64,000 nt of DNA from Paenibacillaceae bacterium (GCA_900766135.1 CAAFUF010000050.1:35159-99158), one strand, 5' to 3'. Positions 1 to 9,084 are shown, counted from the first letter of the stretch. Notes: generated from the letters alone by a model not told the origin. A program made the numbers and translations.

Positions 1-1
1 G

Positions 2-1522
2 TTGAAATCGGGGAAGGCGGCAGGCAGCTTGACCGGGGATGAATCGGGCAACATGAATTATTTGCCCGAGACCCAGGAATGGGTCCAAGGGATCTACCGC
101 TGGGCCAAAGAGACGGACCCGACTCGCCTTGTGGAGGACAATTCCGCCTGCAACTGGGACCATGTCGAAACGGACTTGAACACGTGGCATTTTTACGTGA
201 ACGGGTATGAAAAGGTGCGCGAGCATATCGACAATGTGGTGGCTAACACGTATCCGGGGTCGACGTTCAACTATATCGGCGGGCGAACGCAGACGGACGC
301 TCCGCTGATGAACAGCGAATGCGGCAACGTGTGGGGCATCGAGCACAGCGCGGGGGACAGCGACCTGGCTTGGCATTACCGCTACATGCTGAACGAATTC
401 CGCCGCCATGACAAAATGTGCGGGTTCGTGTTCACGGAATTCCGGGACGTGACGAACGAATTCAACGGGTATTACCGGCTGGACGGTACGGAAAAAGACT
501 TCGGCTACGGCGGTTTTGTGCCGGGCATGACGCTCGCCGACCTGCACGCGCCGGACTTGATCGTCATCGATGCGCCTCCTTCGCAAACGGTCGCCGCCGG
601 GGCGAGGGTGTCCGTGCCCCTGCTGCAGTCCAGCTTTTCGGACCGGTACCATGGCCGCGCGCTCACGCTCGTTTGGGAGCTGTGGCACGACGATCTAGGC
701 GTTCGCGTTGTGGCGGACCGCGGCGAGCGTGCCGTCGCCTGGGAGGATTACGGCGTGGCGGAGCTGGCTCCGCTCGAGATGGCGATGCCGAAGCAGGACG
801 CCGTTGCGGTGCTGGCCTTGCGGTTGGTCGCCGAGGGAGGCGAGACGGTGTCGCGCAACTTCGTCGCGTTTGACGTGCGCGGCGACGGCAGCGTTCCTGA
901 TTCCGCCGGCGTTCATACGGTGAACGTCCCGGTGGGCGGCTTTGCGCAGCAGACGTTTGCGCTGCAATGGGAGTCGATCCAAGGAGCGAAGGCGAGCGGC
1001 GCGGGCACAGGCGCCTTCGCGTATGAGGTTCGGCTGCCGGAGCGGGAGGAGCAGGCGCTGATCGGCGACATCGAAATTGCCTTCGAAGCCGGCGCCAAAA
1101 GGGTGCTCGCCCGCAATCTCGAAGGCGCTAAAGCGCGCGATCACGGGATCGGCTACATGCACGGGGCTTCCGCCGATGTCGAATACAACCCGAACACCTA
1201 TTACATGACGGATGAGATACGCCATGAATCGAAGGTGACGGTTTGCATCGACGGCGAGCCTGTGGGAAGCATGCACCTGCCCGACGACCCGGCGGATGCC
1301 CGCGGCGTATTGTCCTGGCATTACCAGCCGGTCGACAACCGCTTGGACGAGGCCGGTTCGTACGGGTACCTATGCCGCATCAAGGTACCCGGGCGCATCG
1401 CGGCCAAGCTGGACCGCAGCCGCCGTTTCCGGCTGGAGCTGCGTGCCGGAGAAGGCGGCCTGGCGCTGTACGGCCGGAATGCCGGGCGGTACCCGCTGGA
1501 CATTCAGGTGCGCTGGCGTTAA
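2..1522 (+). CDS. Glycoside hydrolase family 2 (beta-galactosidase-like), 3' part
   Basis: C-terminal 506 residues of a GH2-type enzyme; the reading frame is open at the left edge and the leading TTG is probably internal, so the N-terminal sugar-binding and immunoglobulin-like domains lie outside the window. Residues 1-175 look like the second half of the TIM barrel. The segment PLMNSECGNVWG holds Glu106, which fits the catalytic nucleophile of GH2 enzymes, and VFTEFRDV follows as a late barrel strand. About 330 residues of beta-rich accessory domains follow. GH2 enzymes hydrolyse beta-galactosides, beta-glucuronides or beta-mannosides with retention of configuration; the substrate cannot be read here. 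No signal peptide can be assessed. The family call is fairly firm, the specificity open. Confidence 0.8.
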   Translation: MKSGKAAGSLTGDESGNMNYLPETQEWVQGIYRWAKETDPTRLVEDNSACNWDHVETDLNTWHFYVNGYEKVREHIDNVVANTYPGSTFNYIGGRTQTDAPLMNSECGNVWGIEHSAGDSDLAWHYRYMLNEFRRHDKMCGFVFTEFRDVTNEFNGYYRLDGTEKDFGYGGFVPGMTLADLHAPDLIVIDAPPSQTVAAGARVSVPLLQSSFSDRYHGRALTLVWELWHDDLGVRVVADRGERAVAWEDYGVAELAPLEMAMPKQDAVAVLALRLVAEGGETVSRNFVAFDVRGDGSVPDSAGVHTVNVPVGGFAQQTFALQWESIQGAKASGAGTGAFAYEVRLPEREEQALIGDIEIAFEAGAKRVLARNLEGAKARDHGIGYMHGASADVEYNPNTYYMTDEIRHESKVTVCIDGEPVGSMHLPDDPADARGVLSWHYQPVDNRLDEAGSYGYLCRIKVPGRIAAKLDRSRRFRLELRAGEGGLALYGRNAGRYPLDIQVRWR

Positions 1523-1584
1523 GCCGGTGCACGGCTGCTAACGGGGGGCGGAAGCGGCGAATAGCTGTTGGCAGATGAATGAGG

Positions 1585-1771
1585 AATAAGGTGAATGAAT
1601 CACCTTATTTCGTTAGCGGAGGCTTAAATCGGGCAAATAAGGTGATATTATCGTCTTATTTGCCCGAAAGGCGGTGATTTCAGCCGTAATCCCGGCGCAT
1701 AAGATGATTTGATAACGCTATTCGGCTAAGTTCGAGCGAAATGGAGCCATTAAGGTGATTTCATCACCTTA
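1585..1771. repeat. Three hairpins of an AATAAGGTGA family downstream of the GH2 gene
   Basis: Three inverted repeats lie within 190 bases: 1585-1609 (AATAAGGTGA arms, 5-base loop, perfect), 1631-1665 (GGGCAAATAAG/CTTATTTGCCC outer arms) and 1751-1771 (TAAGGTGAT/ATCACCTTA). The same AATAAGGTGA/TCACCTTATT words recur at about 62.2-62.4 kb. The first hairpin could also end GH2 transcription, but no T-run follows it. No open reading frame is convincing in 1523-2045. Confidence 0.6.
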
Positions 1772-1866
1772 TTATAGGTGTCTCCGCGCGTCGCGGGAGC
1801 CTGCGGCTTGTGTACGACGAAGGAGCTGTCCCCAAAGGTAGATAATTTGACTACTCAAGGGATTGA

Positions 1867-1905
1867 AATAATCGGCCAGCGGGTTCATGCCTGGCCGATT
1901 ATTTT
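1867..1905. terminator. Hairpin terminator between GH2 and ohyA
   Basis: 13-base perfect stem (AATAATCGGCCAG / CTGGCCGATTATT) with an 11-base loop and A/T-rich flanks on both sides, between two convergent genes. It may serve both directions. Confidence 0.55.
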
Positions 1906-2045
1906 CATTGTTGGCCTAGTTGCCTGACTTTCAAAAGATTGTGGGCTTGGATCTCTCGGTCTCCGCTGGCTTTGGTACATGAAGCTTTGAGAGGGCAATC
2001 CACGCGCCCCTTATTCATGCTCCTGGGCTCAGCCGGCATCGGCTC

Positions 2046-3746
2046 CTAGCCGTATAGCAGCTTGGCGATTTCCGTGCCGGACAGCAGCGCGCCCAGCGAT
2101 TTGTCCAGCGGTATCGGCTTGTTGCCGAGGCAGGTCCGCACCGCGGTCAGCAGTACGCGGATGTCGTATCGGCTGGGGTGCACGGGAATCACTTCCTTTT
2201 CCAGCTTCAGCAGCCGGTATACCGCCATCATCGCCGTGCGGACGGAATATTCGACCGTAAACACGCAGTCGTCCGGCACCTCGGCAAACTGCCCGAGGAA
2301 GGCGAGGTTGACGCTGCCTTGCGGCACGACCTGCGGTCGGTCGCCAGCCACGCGTGGCATGAACTGCGAAGTGATGTACGGCATCATGCAGGGAATAACG
2401 TTGGTCGTATGGGCCAGGATTTCCGGAATGCGGTCCTTCAACCCCATATGGTAACAGAGTTCTTCCAGCAGCTCGCGGCCGGTACAATCGGCCATCTTCT
2501 TGCCGACGTAGTTGCCGACCGCGTCGGGGAACAAGCCATAGGCCCACAGGACTTTGACGTTGTCCGGCTGGTTGAGGAAATGCGGCTGCTTCGGTGCGGT
2601 CCACGACATCAGCCAGTTGGAATCCTTAATCGTCACCACGCCGCCCATCCCCGGCAAGTCTCCGGTCAGCTCCAGCAAATGCGGAAACACGATATCGTCG
2701 TCGGTGAGAGTAATCGTAAAAGACAGCCATTTGGTTTTGTCGATATCCCCGCAAAACACCTCCGGCCGGCCGAAATCGGGAGATTTGGCGGCCAGCTTCT
2801 CCCACAAGCTCCAGCAGCCGCGTTCATCGACAGACCGATTTAATACGGCGGGCCGGTTCAAATCGCCTTTCGCAGAGTTTTCCGTCATCGAACCGTTCGT
2901 GACCATGACCAGATCGTCCCGGGAGACGGGGATCGTCTTGGCCGCCCCGTTTACCTTTAGATGGATGGCGGTTACGACCTTTTCGCCGCCTGTCATATCG
3001 AGTTCCAGGTCGACGACCTGATGCCCCTTGTCGAAGCGGACGCCCTGCGTTTCCAGCCATTTCATCAGCGGAAGGATCAGCGAATCGTATTGGTTGTATT
3101 CCGTATGCAAAATGCCCTTCAATCGGTTCATGCCGGAAATCAGATGCATAAAACGTTCCATGTAACGCTTCACTTCCACGACACTGTGCCAGTTCTCGAA
3201 CGCGAACATGGAGCGCCAGAAATACCAGAAGTTCGTTTCCAGGAAGCTCGGATCGAAAAATTGCTCAATCGTCGTTCTCCCCAGCTTCTCCTCGGTCAGC
3301 ATCGCCAGTTTGCCGAGCTGCAAAGCATGCGCGGCCGATAGCCCCAGTGTGGAAAAATCCGCTTTTTGTCCGGCGTTCTCCACCAGCCGGCAATGGGATT
3401 CGATCGGCTCCGCCAGGTTCAATTCGCGGAATTCGTCCAACACGGTCCGGTCGGGATTGGTCAACGAGGGGATGAAGCCGAACAGTTCCATGAAACATTC
3501 GAAATGCTCTTCGATTTCGCGTCCGCCGCGCGCGCTGTAGCCGTCCTTGGCGTTGCCCGCCCCGTCCATTGAACCGCCGTATACGGCGGATTCCCCCAGA
3601 ATACGGATGTTTTTCCCCGGCATGTGCCCGTCGCGGATCAGGAAAGCCGCGGCCGATAAAGAGCCGATGCCTCCGCCGACCAAATACGCTTTTTTCGCCG
3701 CGATGCCTTCCGGAACCCGCGGATGAATTCTTTGATACGTTCCCAT
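2046..3746 (-). CDS. ohyA: Oleate hydratase (MCRA family flavoprotein)
   Basis: 566-residue FAD-dependent fatty acid hydratase that adds water to the cis-9 double bond of unsaturated fatty acids, giving 10-hydroxy acids; in this family it is linked to detoxification of host or plant fatty acids. The dinucleotide-binding motif VGGGIGSLSAAAFLIRDG begins near residue 23, followed by the family signature GESAVYGGSMDGAG; length fits the usual 560-590. The frame is open further upstream, but ATG at 3746 has a good AAAGGAAG ribosome site 8-10 bases before it, so that start is preferred over 3893 or MSRESI. It lies downstream of a TetR-family gene on the same strand, but a terminator-like hairpin separates them, so it may have its own promoter or be controlled by read-through. 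Confidence 0.93.
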   Translation of the reverse strand: MGTYQRIHPRVPEGIAAKKAYLVGGGIGSLSAAAFLIRDGHMPGKNIRILGESAVYGGSMDGAGNAKDGYSARGGREIEEHFECFMELFGFIPSLTNPDRTVLDEFRELNLAEPIESHCRLVENAGQKADFSTLGLSAAHALQLGKLAMLTEEKLGRTTIEQFFDPSFLETNFWYFWRSMFAFENWHSVVEVKRYMERFMHLISGMNRLKGILHTEYNQYDSLILPLMKWLETQGVRFDKGHQVVDLELDMTGGEKVVTAIHLKVNGAAKTIPVSRDDLVMVTNGSMTENSAKGDLNRPAVLNRSVDERGCWSLWEKLAAKSPDFGRPEVFCGDIDKTKWLSFTITLTDDDIVFPHLLELTGDLPGMGGVVTIKDSNWLMSWTAPKQPHFLNQPDNVKVLWAYGLFPDAVGNYVGKKMADCTGRELLEELCYHMGLKDRIPEILAHTTNVIPCMMPYITSQFMPRVAGDRPQVVPQGSVNLAFLGQFAEVPDDCVFTVEYSVRTAMMAVYRLLKLEKEVIPVHPSRYDIRVLLTAVRTCLGNKPIPLDKSLGALLSGTEIAKLLYG

Positions 3747-3821
3747 AGGTCGTCTTCCTTTCTCCAATGGAATAGATTCCCTGCTCATGAGCTGCTTCAA
3801 ATATATCCGCCGGAAAAAAAC

Positions 3822-3858
3822 AAAACCATGGACACTTGAAGGCAAATGTCCATGGTTT
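3822..3858 (-). terminator. Hairpin with T-run after the TetR gene
   Basis: Perfect 12-base arms (AAACCATGGACA / TGTCCATGGTTT) around a 12-base loop, followed on the minus strand by TTTTGTTTTTTTCC. It reads as a Rho-independent terminator of the tetR transcript, about 75 bases before the ohyA start. Its symmetry also allows it to be an operator. Confidence 0.7.
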
Positions 3859-3923
3859 GCACATGCAGGAAACATTGTGTCGTTTGTGAGCAACGTGTGA
3901 ATTTAAGCAAGTGAGGGGGCGCG

Positions 3924-4487
3924 CTATCCTTGCCGATAGTTTTCCAAACTCCGGGCCAGATTGCCGCCGAGGATCTTTCCGACCTTGTCGGCGATAGCGA
4001 CCGGATCCGTGTTGGCCCCTGCCTTCAGCCATTCGATCACCTGCCCGCGGACGGCCAACGCGTAAAAATCGGCAACCTCCTGTTCGGCGCGCAAGCTCAC
4101 ATCCCGATCTTGCGCCAACTCCCGCACGACTTCGATCGCAACGCCGTAAATCACGTCGTACAGAAACTTTTCCAGATGCTCGCGCCCCATTGAATGGAAG
4201 GTGTTCAGGCACATGGTTTTCTGTTTCTGCGTATAACGCAGCACGCTCAAAAAACCTTGCTTCCAGCCGGCAACATTGCGGTACGGCTCAAGGCCTTCGA
4301 TCACTTCCGTCTGGTATACCCAGCCGAGCAATTCGTAAATGTCCTGAAAGTGATTGTAAAAGGTGTGCCGGGCGACGCCGCAGTCCGCCGTAATCTGCCG
4401 GATCGTGATTTTGTTCAGCGGAACGGTAAGCATCAGCTTTTTCAACGAACGGGCCAGCGCACTTTTGGTGATTTGGGAGTACGACAC
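3924..4487 (-). CDS. TetR/AcrR family transcriptional regulator
   Basis: 187 residues. An N-terminal helix-turn-helix (about residues 25-50, TIRQITADCGVARHTFYNHF) matches the TetR recognition helix pattern; the rest is helical and resembles the ligand-binding half of DhaS-type TetR proteins. It starts with GTG at 4487 behind a strong GGGAGGGGG site. It sits upstream of ohyA and divergent from an aldo/keto reductase/MATE pair, so it could respond to fatty acids or to an exported toxicant; the position alone does not decide which. Confidence 0.88.
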   Translation of the reverse strand: MSYSQITKSALARSLKKLMLTVPLNKITIRQITADCGVARHTFYNHFQDIYELLGWVYQTEVIEGLEPYRNVAGWKQGFLSVLRYTQKQKTMCLNTFHSMGREHLEKFLYDVIYGVAIEVVRELAQDRDVSLRAEQEVADFYALAVRGQVIEWLKAGANTDPVAIADKVGKILGGNLARSLENYRQG

Positions 4488-4536
4488 GACCTATCCCCCT
4501 CCCGGAAAGATGCTATTATCAGGAATTAAAAGATAA

Positions 4537-4571
4537 AATATGGTAATTCAGTTTAACCAGTATACCATATT
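4537..4571. promoter_or_regulatory. Inverted repeat in the divergent tetR/AKR promoter region
   Basis: Perfect 9-base arms (AATATGGTA / TACCATATT) separated by 17 bases, centred between the divergent tetR and aldo/keto reductase genes in an A/T-rich stretch. It is a candidate operator for the TetR-family protein; that role is inferred from symmetry and position. Confidence 0.45.
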
Positions 4572-4679
4572 ACTAAAGGGTACAGAAGGGAATTGCATTG
4601 CGGCTTATCGGGATTCGAGCTAGAATATGGGGCAAGAGTCACAGTTCCCCAAATCCAAACATCGCAGGAGCGTGAGAGG

Positions 4680-5612
4680 ATGAAGTACAGAAGGTACGGT
4701 ACGACCGGCAAACAGGTGTCGGAAATCGGTTTTGGCGCATGGCAGCTCGGTAACAAGCAGGATTGGGAGGGGATGGAGGACGACGAGGCGATCCGTCTGG
4801 TGCATGAAGCGCTGGACCTCGGAGTCAACTTTTTTGATACCGCTCCCAATTATGGCCAAGGTAAAAGCGAGGTGCTGCTCGGCAAAGCGCTGGAACGAAA
4901 ACGCGACAAAGCGGTCATCAATACGAAATTCGGCCATTCCCCGGAGGGGACCGATTATTCGGCCGCGCAAATCCGGAATTCGATCGAACGCAGCCTGATG
5001 CGGTTGCAAACCGATTATTTGGACTCCGTATTGATCCATAATCCGCCGTTCGATCACCTGGACGGGAAATACGGCCATTATCAGGTGCTGGAGGATCTGA
5101 AAGCGGAGGGCAAAATCCTGGCGTACGGCGTGTCCGTCGATTCCAGCCGCGAAATGCTCGAGGCGTTGGAGCATGCCCGGCTTGGCGTCATGGAAGTGAT
5201 GTTCAACATCTTTTACCAGGAAACCGCGCTGGCGTTCCAGGCGGCCAAAGAGCGGGATGTCGCGCTGATCATTAAGGTACCGCTCGATTCCGGCTGGTTG
5301 TCGGGCAAATACGACGGAACCAGCTCGTTCTCGGGCGTCCGCAGCCGCTGGTCTCCGGAAGTCATTCAGGCCCGCGCGCGGCTGCTGGAGCAAATCCGCT
5401 TCCTTGAAGATGACCACACGACGATGACGATGGCGGCACTGCGCTTTATTTTGGCTTACCCGGAGGTGACGACGGTCATCCCCGGCGTCCGGAACAGCGC
5501 CCAACTCCGCGAGAATGTATCCGCGGGCGACGCCGTGCTGCCGGATGAATCGCTGCGCCAATTGCAGGATCTCTGGGAACGGGAAATCCGTTTACAATCG
5601 CTTGGCTGGTAA
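4680..5612 (+). CDS. Aldo/keto reductase
   Basis: 310-residue NADPH-dependent aldo/keto reductase with a TIM-barrel fold. FFDTAPNYGQGKSE carries the catalytic Asp and Tyr, INTKFG the Lys, and LIHNPP the His of the usual tetrad. The ATG at 4680 follows GCAGGAGCGTGAGAGG and is preferred over an upstream in-frame ATG at 4593. The gene is followed after 5 bases by a MATE exporter and likely shares its transcript, divergent from tetR; reduction of a toxic carbonyl plus export is one reading. The substrate is unknown. Confidence 0.9.
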   Translation: MKYRRYGTTGKQVSEIGFGAWQLGNKQDWEGMEDDEAIRLVHEALDLGVNFFDTAPNYGQGKSEVLLGKALERKRDKAVINTKFGHSPEGTDYSAAQIRNSIERSLMRLQTDYLDSVLIHNPPFDHLDGKYGHYQVLEDLKAEGKILAYGVSVDSSREMLEALEHARLGVMEVMFNIFYQETALAFQAAKERDVALIIKVPLDSGWLSGKYDGTSSFSGVRSRWSPEVIQARARLLEQIRFLEDDHTTMTMAALRFILAYPEVTTVIPGVRNSAQLRENVSAGDAVLPDESLRQLQDLWEREIRLQSLGW

Positions 5613-5617
5613 CCCAA

Positions 5618-6985
5618 ATGAAGTTAATGGTGCAGGATAAAGCATTTTACCGCAGTTTTTTCAGACTTACTTGGATTATTGCACTGCAAAACGTCATTTC
5701 CTTTGGCGTCAACCTTTCGGATAATATCATGCTTGGCGGCTACAGCGAATCGGCTTTGTCCGGGGTAGCCCTTGCCAATCAGCTCCAGTTCCTGCTGCAA
5801 ATGCTCGTCATGGGCGTTGGCGAAGGCGTAGTGATTCTGTCGTCGCGGGCCTGGGGCGCTCGGGACATCCAGGCCGTCAAGAGGGTTGCCAGCATCGGGA
5901 TGCGCCTCGCACTGGGGCTCGCCTTGCTGCTGTGGCTGGCCGTGTTTTTGTTCCCTCACGGGTGTCTGTCCTTGTTCACCAATGAGGACCGCGTCATCGC
6001 GGAGGGGGCTAAGTATTTACAAATCATCGGCTTCTCTTATCTCTTCTTTGCGGCCACGAATCTGCTGCTGGCTTCCCTCCGCAGCGTGGAGACGGTCAGA
6101 GTGGGATTTATCCTTTCTTTATCAACGTTAATCATCAACGTCTGCCTGAACTATTTGCTGATCTACGGGCATTTCGGGTTCCCGGCCTGGGGGGTGCGCG
6201 GCTCGGCTGCGGCAACGTTAACGGCCCGGATCATCGAACTTGCGATCGTGGTGGGATACCTGAAACGGGTCGATCAGAAAATAAAGTTTGCCCTGCGGGA
6301 CTTCTTCCAATTTAATCGGGAGATCTTCAAGCAATACTTAAGCGTCGGCTCGCCGATCCTGGCCTCCAATGCTCTCTGGGGGCTGGCCATGGCGGTTCAG
6401 TCCGGGATTTTGGGGCATATGGGGGAAGCGGCGATCGCCGCGAACAGCATCGCGACGACGATATTCCAAATCGTGTCGGTCGTGACGTACGCCTCCGCCA
6501 GCGCGACGGCCGTTATTATCGGGAAGACGATCGGCGCGGGCCATCCGGAGAAAATCAAGCCTTACGCCCAAACGCTGCAGCTGCTGTATTTGATCATCGG
6601 TTTGGGCACGGGGGCGGTTCTATTTTTGATCAAGGACGGGGTACTGGGATTCTACGCGATATCCCCTGAATCCAAGGCGTTGGCCCTGCAGTTTATGACG
6701 GTGCTCTCGATTACGGCGGTAGGCACGGCTTACCAAATGCCGGCGCTGACGGGGATCGTGCGGAGCGGGGGAGATACGAGGTTCGTGTTGTACAACGACT
6801 TTATTTTCATGTGGCTGATCGTGCTGCCCTCGGCTTTCCTCTGCGCCGCGGTGTTCCAGCTGTCGCCGTTGCTGACGTTTATCTGCCTGAAATCCGACCA
6901 GATCCTGAAGTGTTTCGTGGCCGTCGTGAAGGTCAACCGTTACCGCTGGATTCGGACGTTTGGAGCTCCAAAGACCCAAGGATGA
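5618..6985 (+). CDS. MATE family efflux transporter
   Basis: 455-residue membrane protein with about 12 hydrophobic segments in two similar halves, typical of MATE/NorM antiporters that export drugs or metabolites using Na+ or H+. The opening segment FRLTWIIALQNVISFGVNLSDNIMLG and the repeat near residue 240 (LSVGSPILASNALWGLAMAVQ) match the family. It starts 5 bases after the aldo/keto reductase stop with a weak ribosome site, suggesting translational coupling; ATG at 5630 is an alternative start. Confidence 0.92.
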   Translation: MKLMVQDKAFYRSFFRLTWIIALQNVISFGVNLSDNIMLGGYSESALSGVALANQLQFLLQMLVMGVGEGVVILSSRAWGARDIQAVKRVASIGMRLALGLALLLWLAVFLFPHGCLSLFTNEDRVIAEGAKYLQIIGFSYLFFAATNLLLASLRSVETVRVGFILSLSTLIINVCLNYLLIYGHFGFPAWGVRGSAAATLTARIIELAIVVGYLKRVDQKIKFALRDFFQFNREIFKQYLSVGSPILASNALWGLAMAVQSGILGHMGEAAIAANSIATTIFQIVSVVTYASASATAVIIGKTIGAGHPEKIKPYAQTLQLLYLIIGLGTGAVLFLIKDGVLGFYAISPESKALALQFMTVLSITAVGTAYQMPALTGIVRSGGDTRFVLYNDFIFMWLIVLPSAFLCAAVFQLSPLLTFICLKSDQILKCFVAVVKVNRYRWIRTFGAPKTQG

Positions 6986-6987
6986 AC

Positions 6988-7048
6988 AAAAAAAGAATGG
7001 ACCGCGATCGCCCGGCTGCCTGCCGGACAAACGCGTCCATTCTTTTTT
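6988..7048. terminator. Bidirectional terminator between MATE and SLH genes
   Basis: A long stem with arms at 6988-7002 (A-run then GAATGGAC) and 7035-7048 (GTCCATTC then T-run). A/T tails on both sides let it terminate both convergent genes. Confidence 0.8.
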
Positions 7049-7061
7049 CGTATTGAGCCGG

Positions 7062-7994
7062 TTATTTCGCTTGGGCCCCAAGCACCGCTTGGTAGCCTGC
7101 CGGGATGTAGGTGACGGCTTTCACCTCGGAAATGACCTGCGGGTAAAATTGCCCTGGCTGAGGAGGCGCGACGCGATAGTCGATGATGGCCTTGCCGTCC
7201 TTAAACGAGATGCTCGAAACCTCCAGACCATAGCCCGGGTTCGGCGCCATCGCCGTGATCGTTACCTTGGTCACGTCGCTGGAGATTTTGTCCGCGTTCA
7301 GTCCGAAATCGTACAGGCTGCCGGGTATCGGGTTTTCGACGGGCTGACGGTCCTCAATAAACTGCAGTGTCCGGTCGAGCATGCCGGCGGCTTCGCTGCG
7401 GGAGACCGGCTGCTTCGGTCCGAAGTTCCCCTTTTTATCCAGGGTGACGATTTTGGCTTGAAGAAGAGGTTGAATGCTGCTCATATAATCCTTGTTGATT
7501 TGTTTCTCGTCGTTGATCGTCAGATATTGCATGGTCCACATGTAGTCGCCCGTCGTACTCAGCGCCTTGAACAGCCAATGGCTGAACTGCTCCTTCGTCA
7601 CTTTGGCGGCCGGGTTGATGTCTTTGGGGATGTCCAGCCCGTAGTAGTTAGCGATGATGAAGGCTTGGGCATACCAGGCGTTATCGTTGACCTTGGTGTA
7701 ATAATCGCTGGCTTTCGGCATCTGGATGAACCGGATCGTATCGAAGTTCAGGTCCAGCGTTTTGACGATCAGAGAGACGGCGGAAGCGCCCGTCAGCTTC
7801 TGGGCCGGATAGTAACGGCCGTGAAAGTCGCCTTTGATAATCCCCCGCTTCTCGAGATTTTCGATCGCCTTTTGTTCCTTGTCGCCTTTAATGTCGCTAA
7901 AGGCCGAAGCGGTGCCGCCGAACATCAGGGTGAACACGATGACCATCAGCAAAGTCAGCTTCGGAAATTTGGATAAAGGTTTTTTCGTTTTCAT
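7062..7994 (-). CDS. SLH-domain exported protein
   Basis: 310 residues. A signal peptide (lysine-rich start, hydrophobic core, ASA cleavage motif near residue 32) is followed by S-layer-homology repeats that bind pyruvylated secondary cell-wall polymer: FSDIKGDKEQKAIENLEKRGIIKG, then YYTKVNDNAWYAQAFIIANYYGLD and a third degenerate copy containing FGPKQPVSRSEAAGML. The last 90 residues are beta-rich and resemble a PrcB-type C-terminal domain (weak call). ATG at 7994 follows GGAGGGACTTGCAA and gives a proper signal peptide, unlike the longer frame to 8081. Location: cell surface. Confidence 0.85.
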   Translation of the reverse strand: MKTKKPLSKFPKLTLLMVIVFTLMFGGTASAFSDIKGDKEQKAIENLEKRGIIKGDFHGRYYPAQKLTGASAVSLIVKTLDLNFDTIRFIQMPKASDYYTKVNDNAWYAQAFIIANYYGLDIPKDINPAAKVTKEQFSHWLFKALSTTGDYMWTMQYLTINDEKQINKDYMSSIQPLLQAKIVTLDKKGNFGPKQPVSRSEAAGMLDRTLQFIEDRQPVENPIPGSLYDFGLNADKISSDVTKVTITAMAPNPGYGLEVSSISFKDGKAIIDYRVAPPQPGQFYPQVISEVKAVTYIPAGYQAVLGAQAK

Positions 7995-8182
7995 TTGCAA
8001 GTCCCTCCTGCAACAATAGTGAGTTAAACGCATCATATCCGCCGGGTTCGCCCTGCTGTTCCGCAGCGCCCGGCGAGGCATAAGGTATCAATTCCCTCCT
8101 CCCGGATACGGTTTGGTTTAACCCTTTGACGCAGGAAGGGTTGCGGATGTTTCACTTTTTATCCAATTTTTTGCGAGAGACC

Positions 8183-8965
8183 TCAGGAAATCAATCCCGC
8201 GTAACGCAGCCCATGGCGGATGCCGCCCTCATCCACGGCGGCGGTGACATAATCGGCATAAGGCAGCAAGTCCGGATGGGAGTTGCCCATGGCGATGCCT
8301 AAGCCGACCTCCTGCAGCATTTCCTTATCGTTCAAACCGTCCCCGAAAGCCACGGCGTCGGAAAGCGGGATGCCGAGGCGTTCCAGCATGGCCGCGATGC
8401 CTACGGCTTTGGATCCGCCGCGGATCGTCACGTCCATGGCCTTCGGGTGCCAGCGGATGAGGCGCAGGTCCTCGAATTGCCCTTCGTACAGCGCCTCGTC
8501 CTGCTCCTCACAGTGCAAGAAGGCTTGATATACCGGCGATTTGCTCCAGAATTCGGGATCGAATCCCGGATGCTCCACCTTTAGGGAGTTGACGGATTCC
8601 ACGATAAACGGATGGGCGTCGGCGTTGGCATAGTAACGCTCATGGCCCTGGAACACCAGCGGATGCTGATGGCGTCCGGCCAGCTCGACCAACTTCCGAA
8701 GACTTTGCGGGGGCAGGGTCCGCTGGAGAAGCGGCTCGCCTTGGTATACGACGTAAGCGCCGTTGAGGCTGACGAAGGATTCGATGTGCAGCAGCTTCGC
8801 GATCGGTTCAAAAAAATACGGCGCCCGCCCGGTCGCGATGACCGGCTCGATGCCGTTCGCTTTCAATTCGGCGAGGGCCCGGATCGTGTCCTGAGGAACT
8901 TGCTTGTCCTCGTTCACCAGCGTGCCGTCGATATCGAAAAAGACGATTTGGTACTTGTTGTTCAT
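8183..8965 (-). CDS. HAD-superfamily phosphatase, Cof type
   Basis: 260 residues. Motif I FFDIDGTLVNED near the N-terminus supplies the nucleophilic Asp; VAFGDGLNDKEML near residue 205 is motif IV for Mg2+; Lys in GGSKAVGI is motif III. These Cof/YidA-like enzymes dephosphorylate small phosphorylated sugars or flavin-type substrates in the cytosol. The ATG has a GGAG site 8 bases upstream. It stands alone between the SLH gene and a divergent esterase. Substrate not deducible. Confidence 0.92.
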   Translation of the reverse strand: MNNKYQIVFFDIDGTLVNEDKQVPQDTIRALAELKANGIEPVIATGRAPYFFEPIAKLLHIESFVSLNGAYVVYQGEPLLQRTLPPQSLRKLVELAGRHQHPLVFQGHERYYANADAHPFIVESVNSLKVEHPGFDPEFWSKSPVYQAFLHCEEQDEALYEGQFEDLRLIRWHPKAMDVTIRGGSKAVGIAAMLERLGIPLSDAVAFGDGLNDKEMLQEVGLGIAMGNSHPDLLPYADYVTAAVDEGGIRHGLRYAGLIS

Positions 8966-9055
8966 CCGAAAAGCTCCTATCCGTTCGTAATTTTTATTTA
9001 TCTATAAAAATAGTGTACCATGCGGGCGCAAACCGGTCATAATCCTCCGTTCCTC

Positions 9056-9084
9056 TTGTACAGAAAGCGTTGTCAAGCTATACT
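9056..9084 (+). promoter_or_regulatory. Sigma-A promoter of the acetyl esterase gene
   Basis: TTGTAC (9056-9061) and TATACT (9079-9084) separated by 17 bases, about 80 bases before the esterase start. A cre-like site occupies the spacer. Confidence 0.65.
9062..9075 (+). promoter_or_regulatory. cre-like CcpA site inside the esterase promoter
   Basis: AGAAAGCGTTGTCA matches 13 of 14 positions of the cre consensus TGWAANCGNTNWCA and lies between the -35 and -10 boxes, so CcpA binding would block RNA polymerase. This fits carbon catabolite repression of a plant-polymer esterase. Confidence 0.6.

Noticed and set aside
2..60. TTG at position 2 as the true start of the GH2 gene
   Set aside because: The frame is open to the left edge and the catalytic barrel is already in progress, so the gene begins outside the window.
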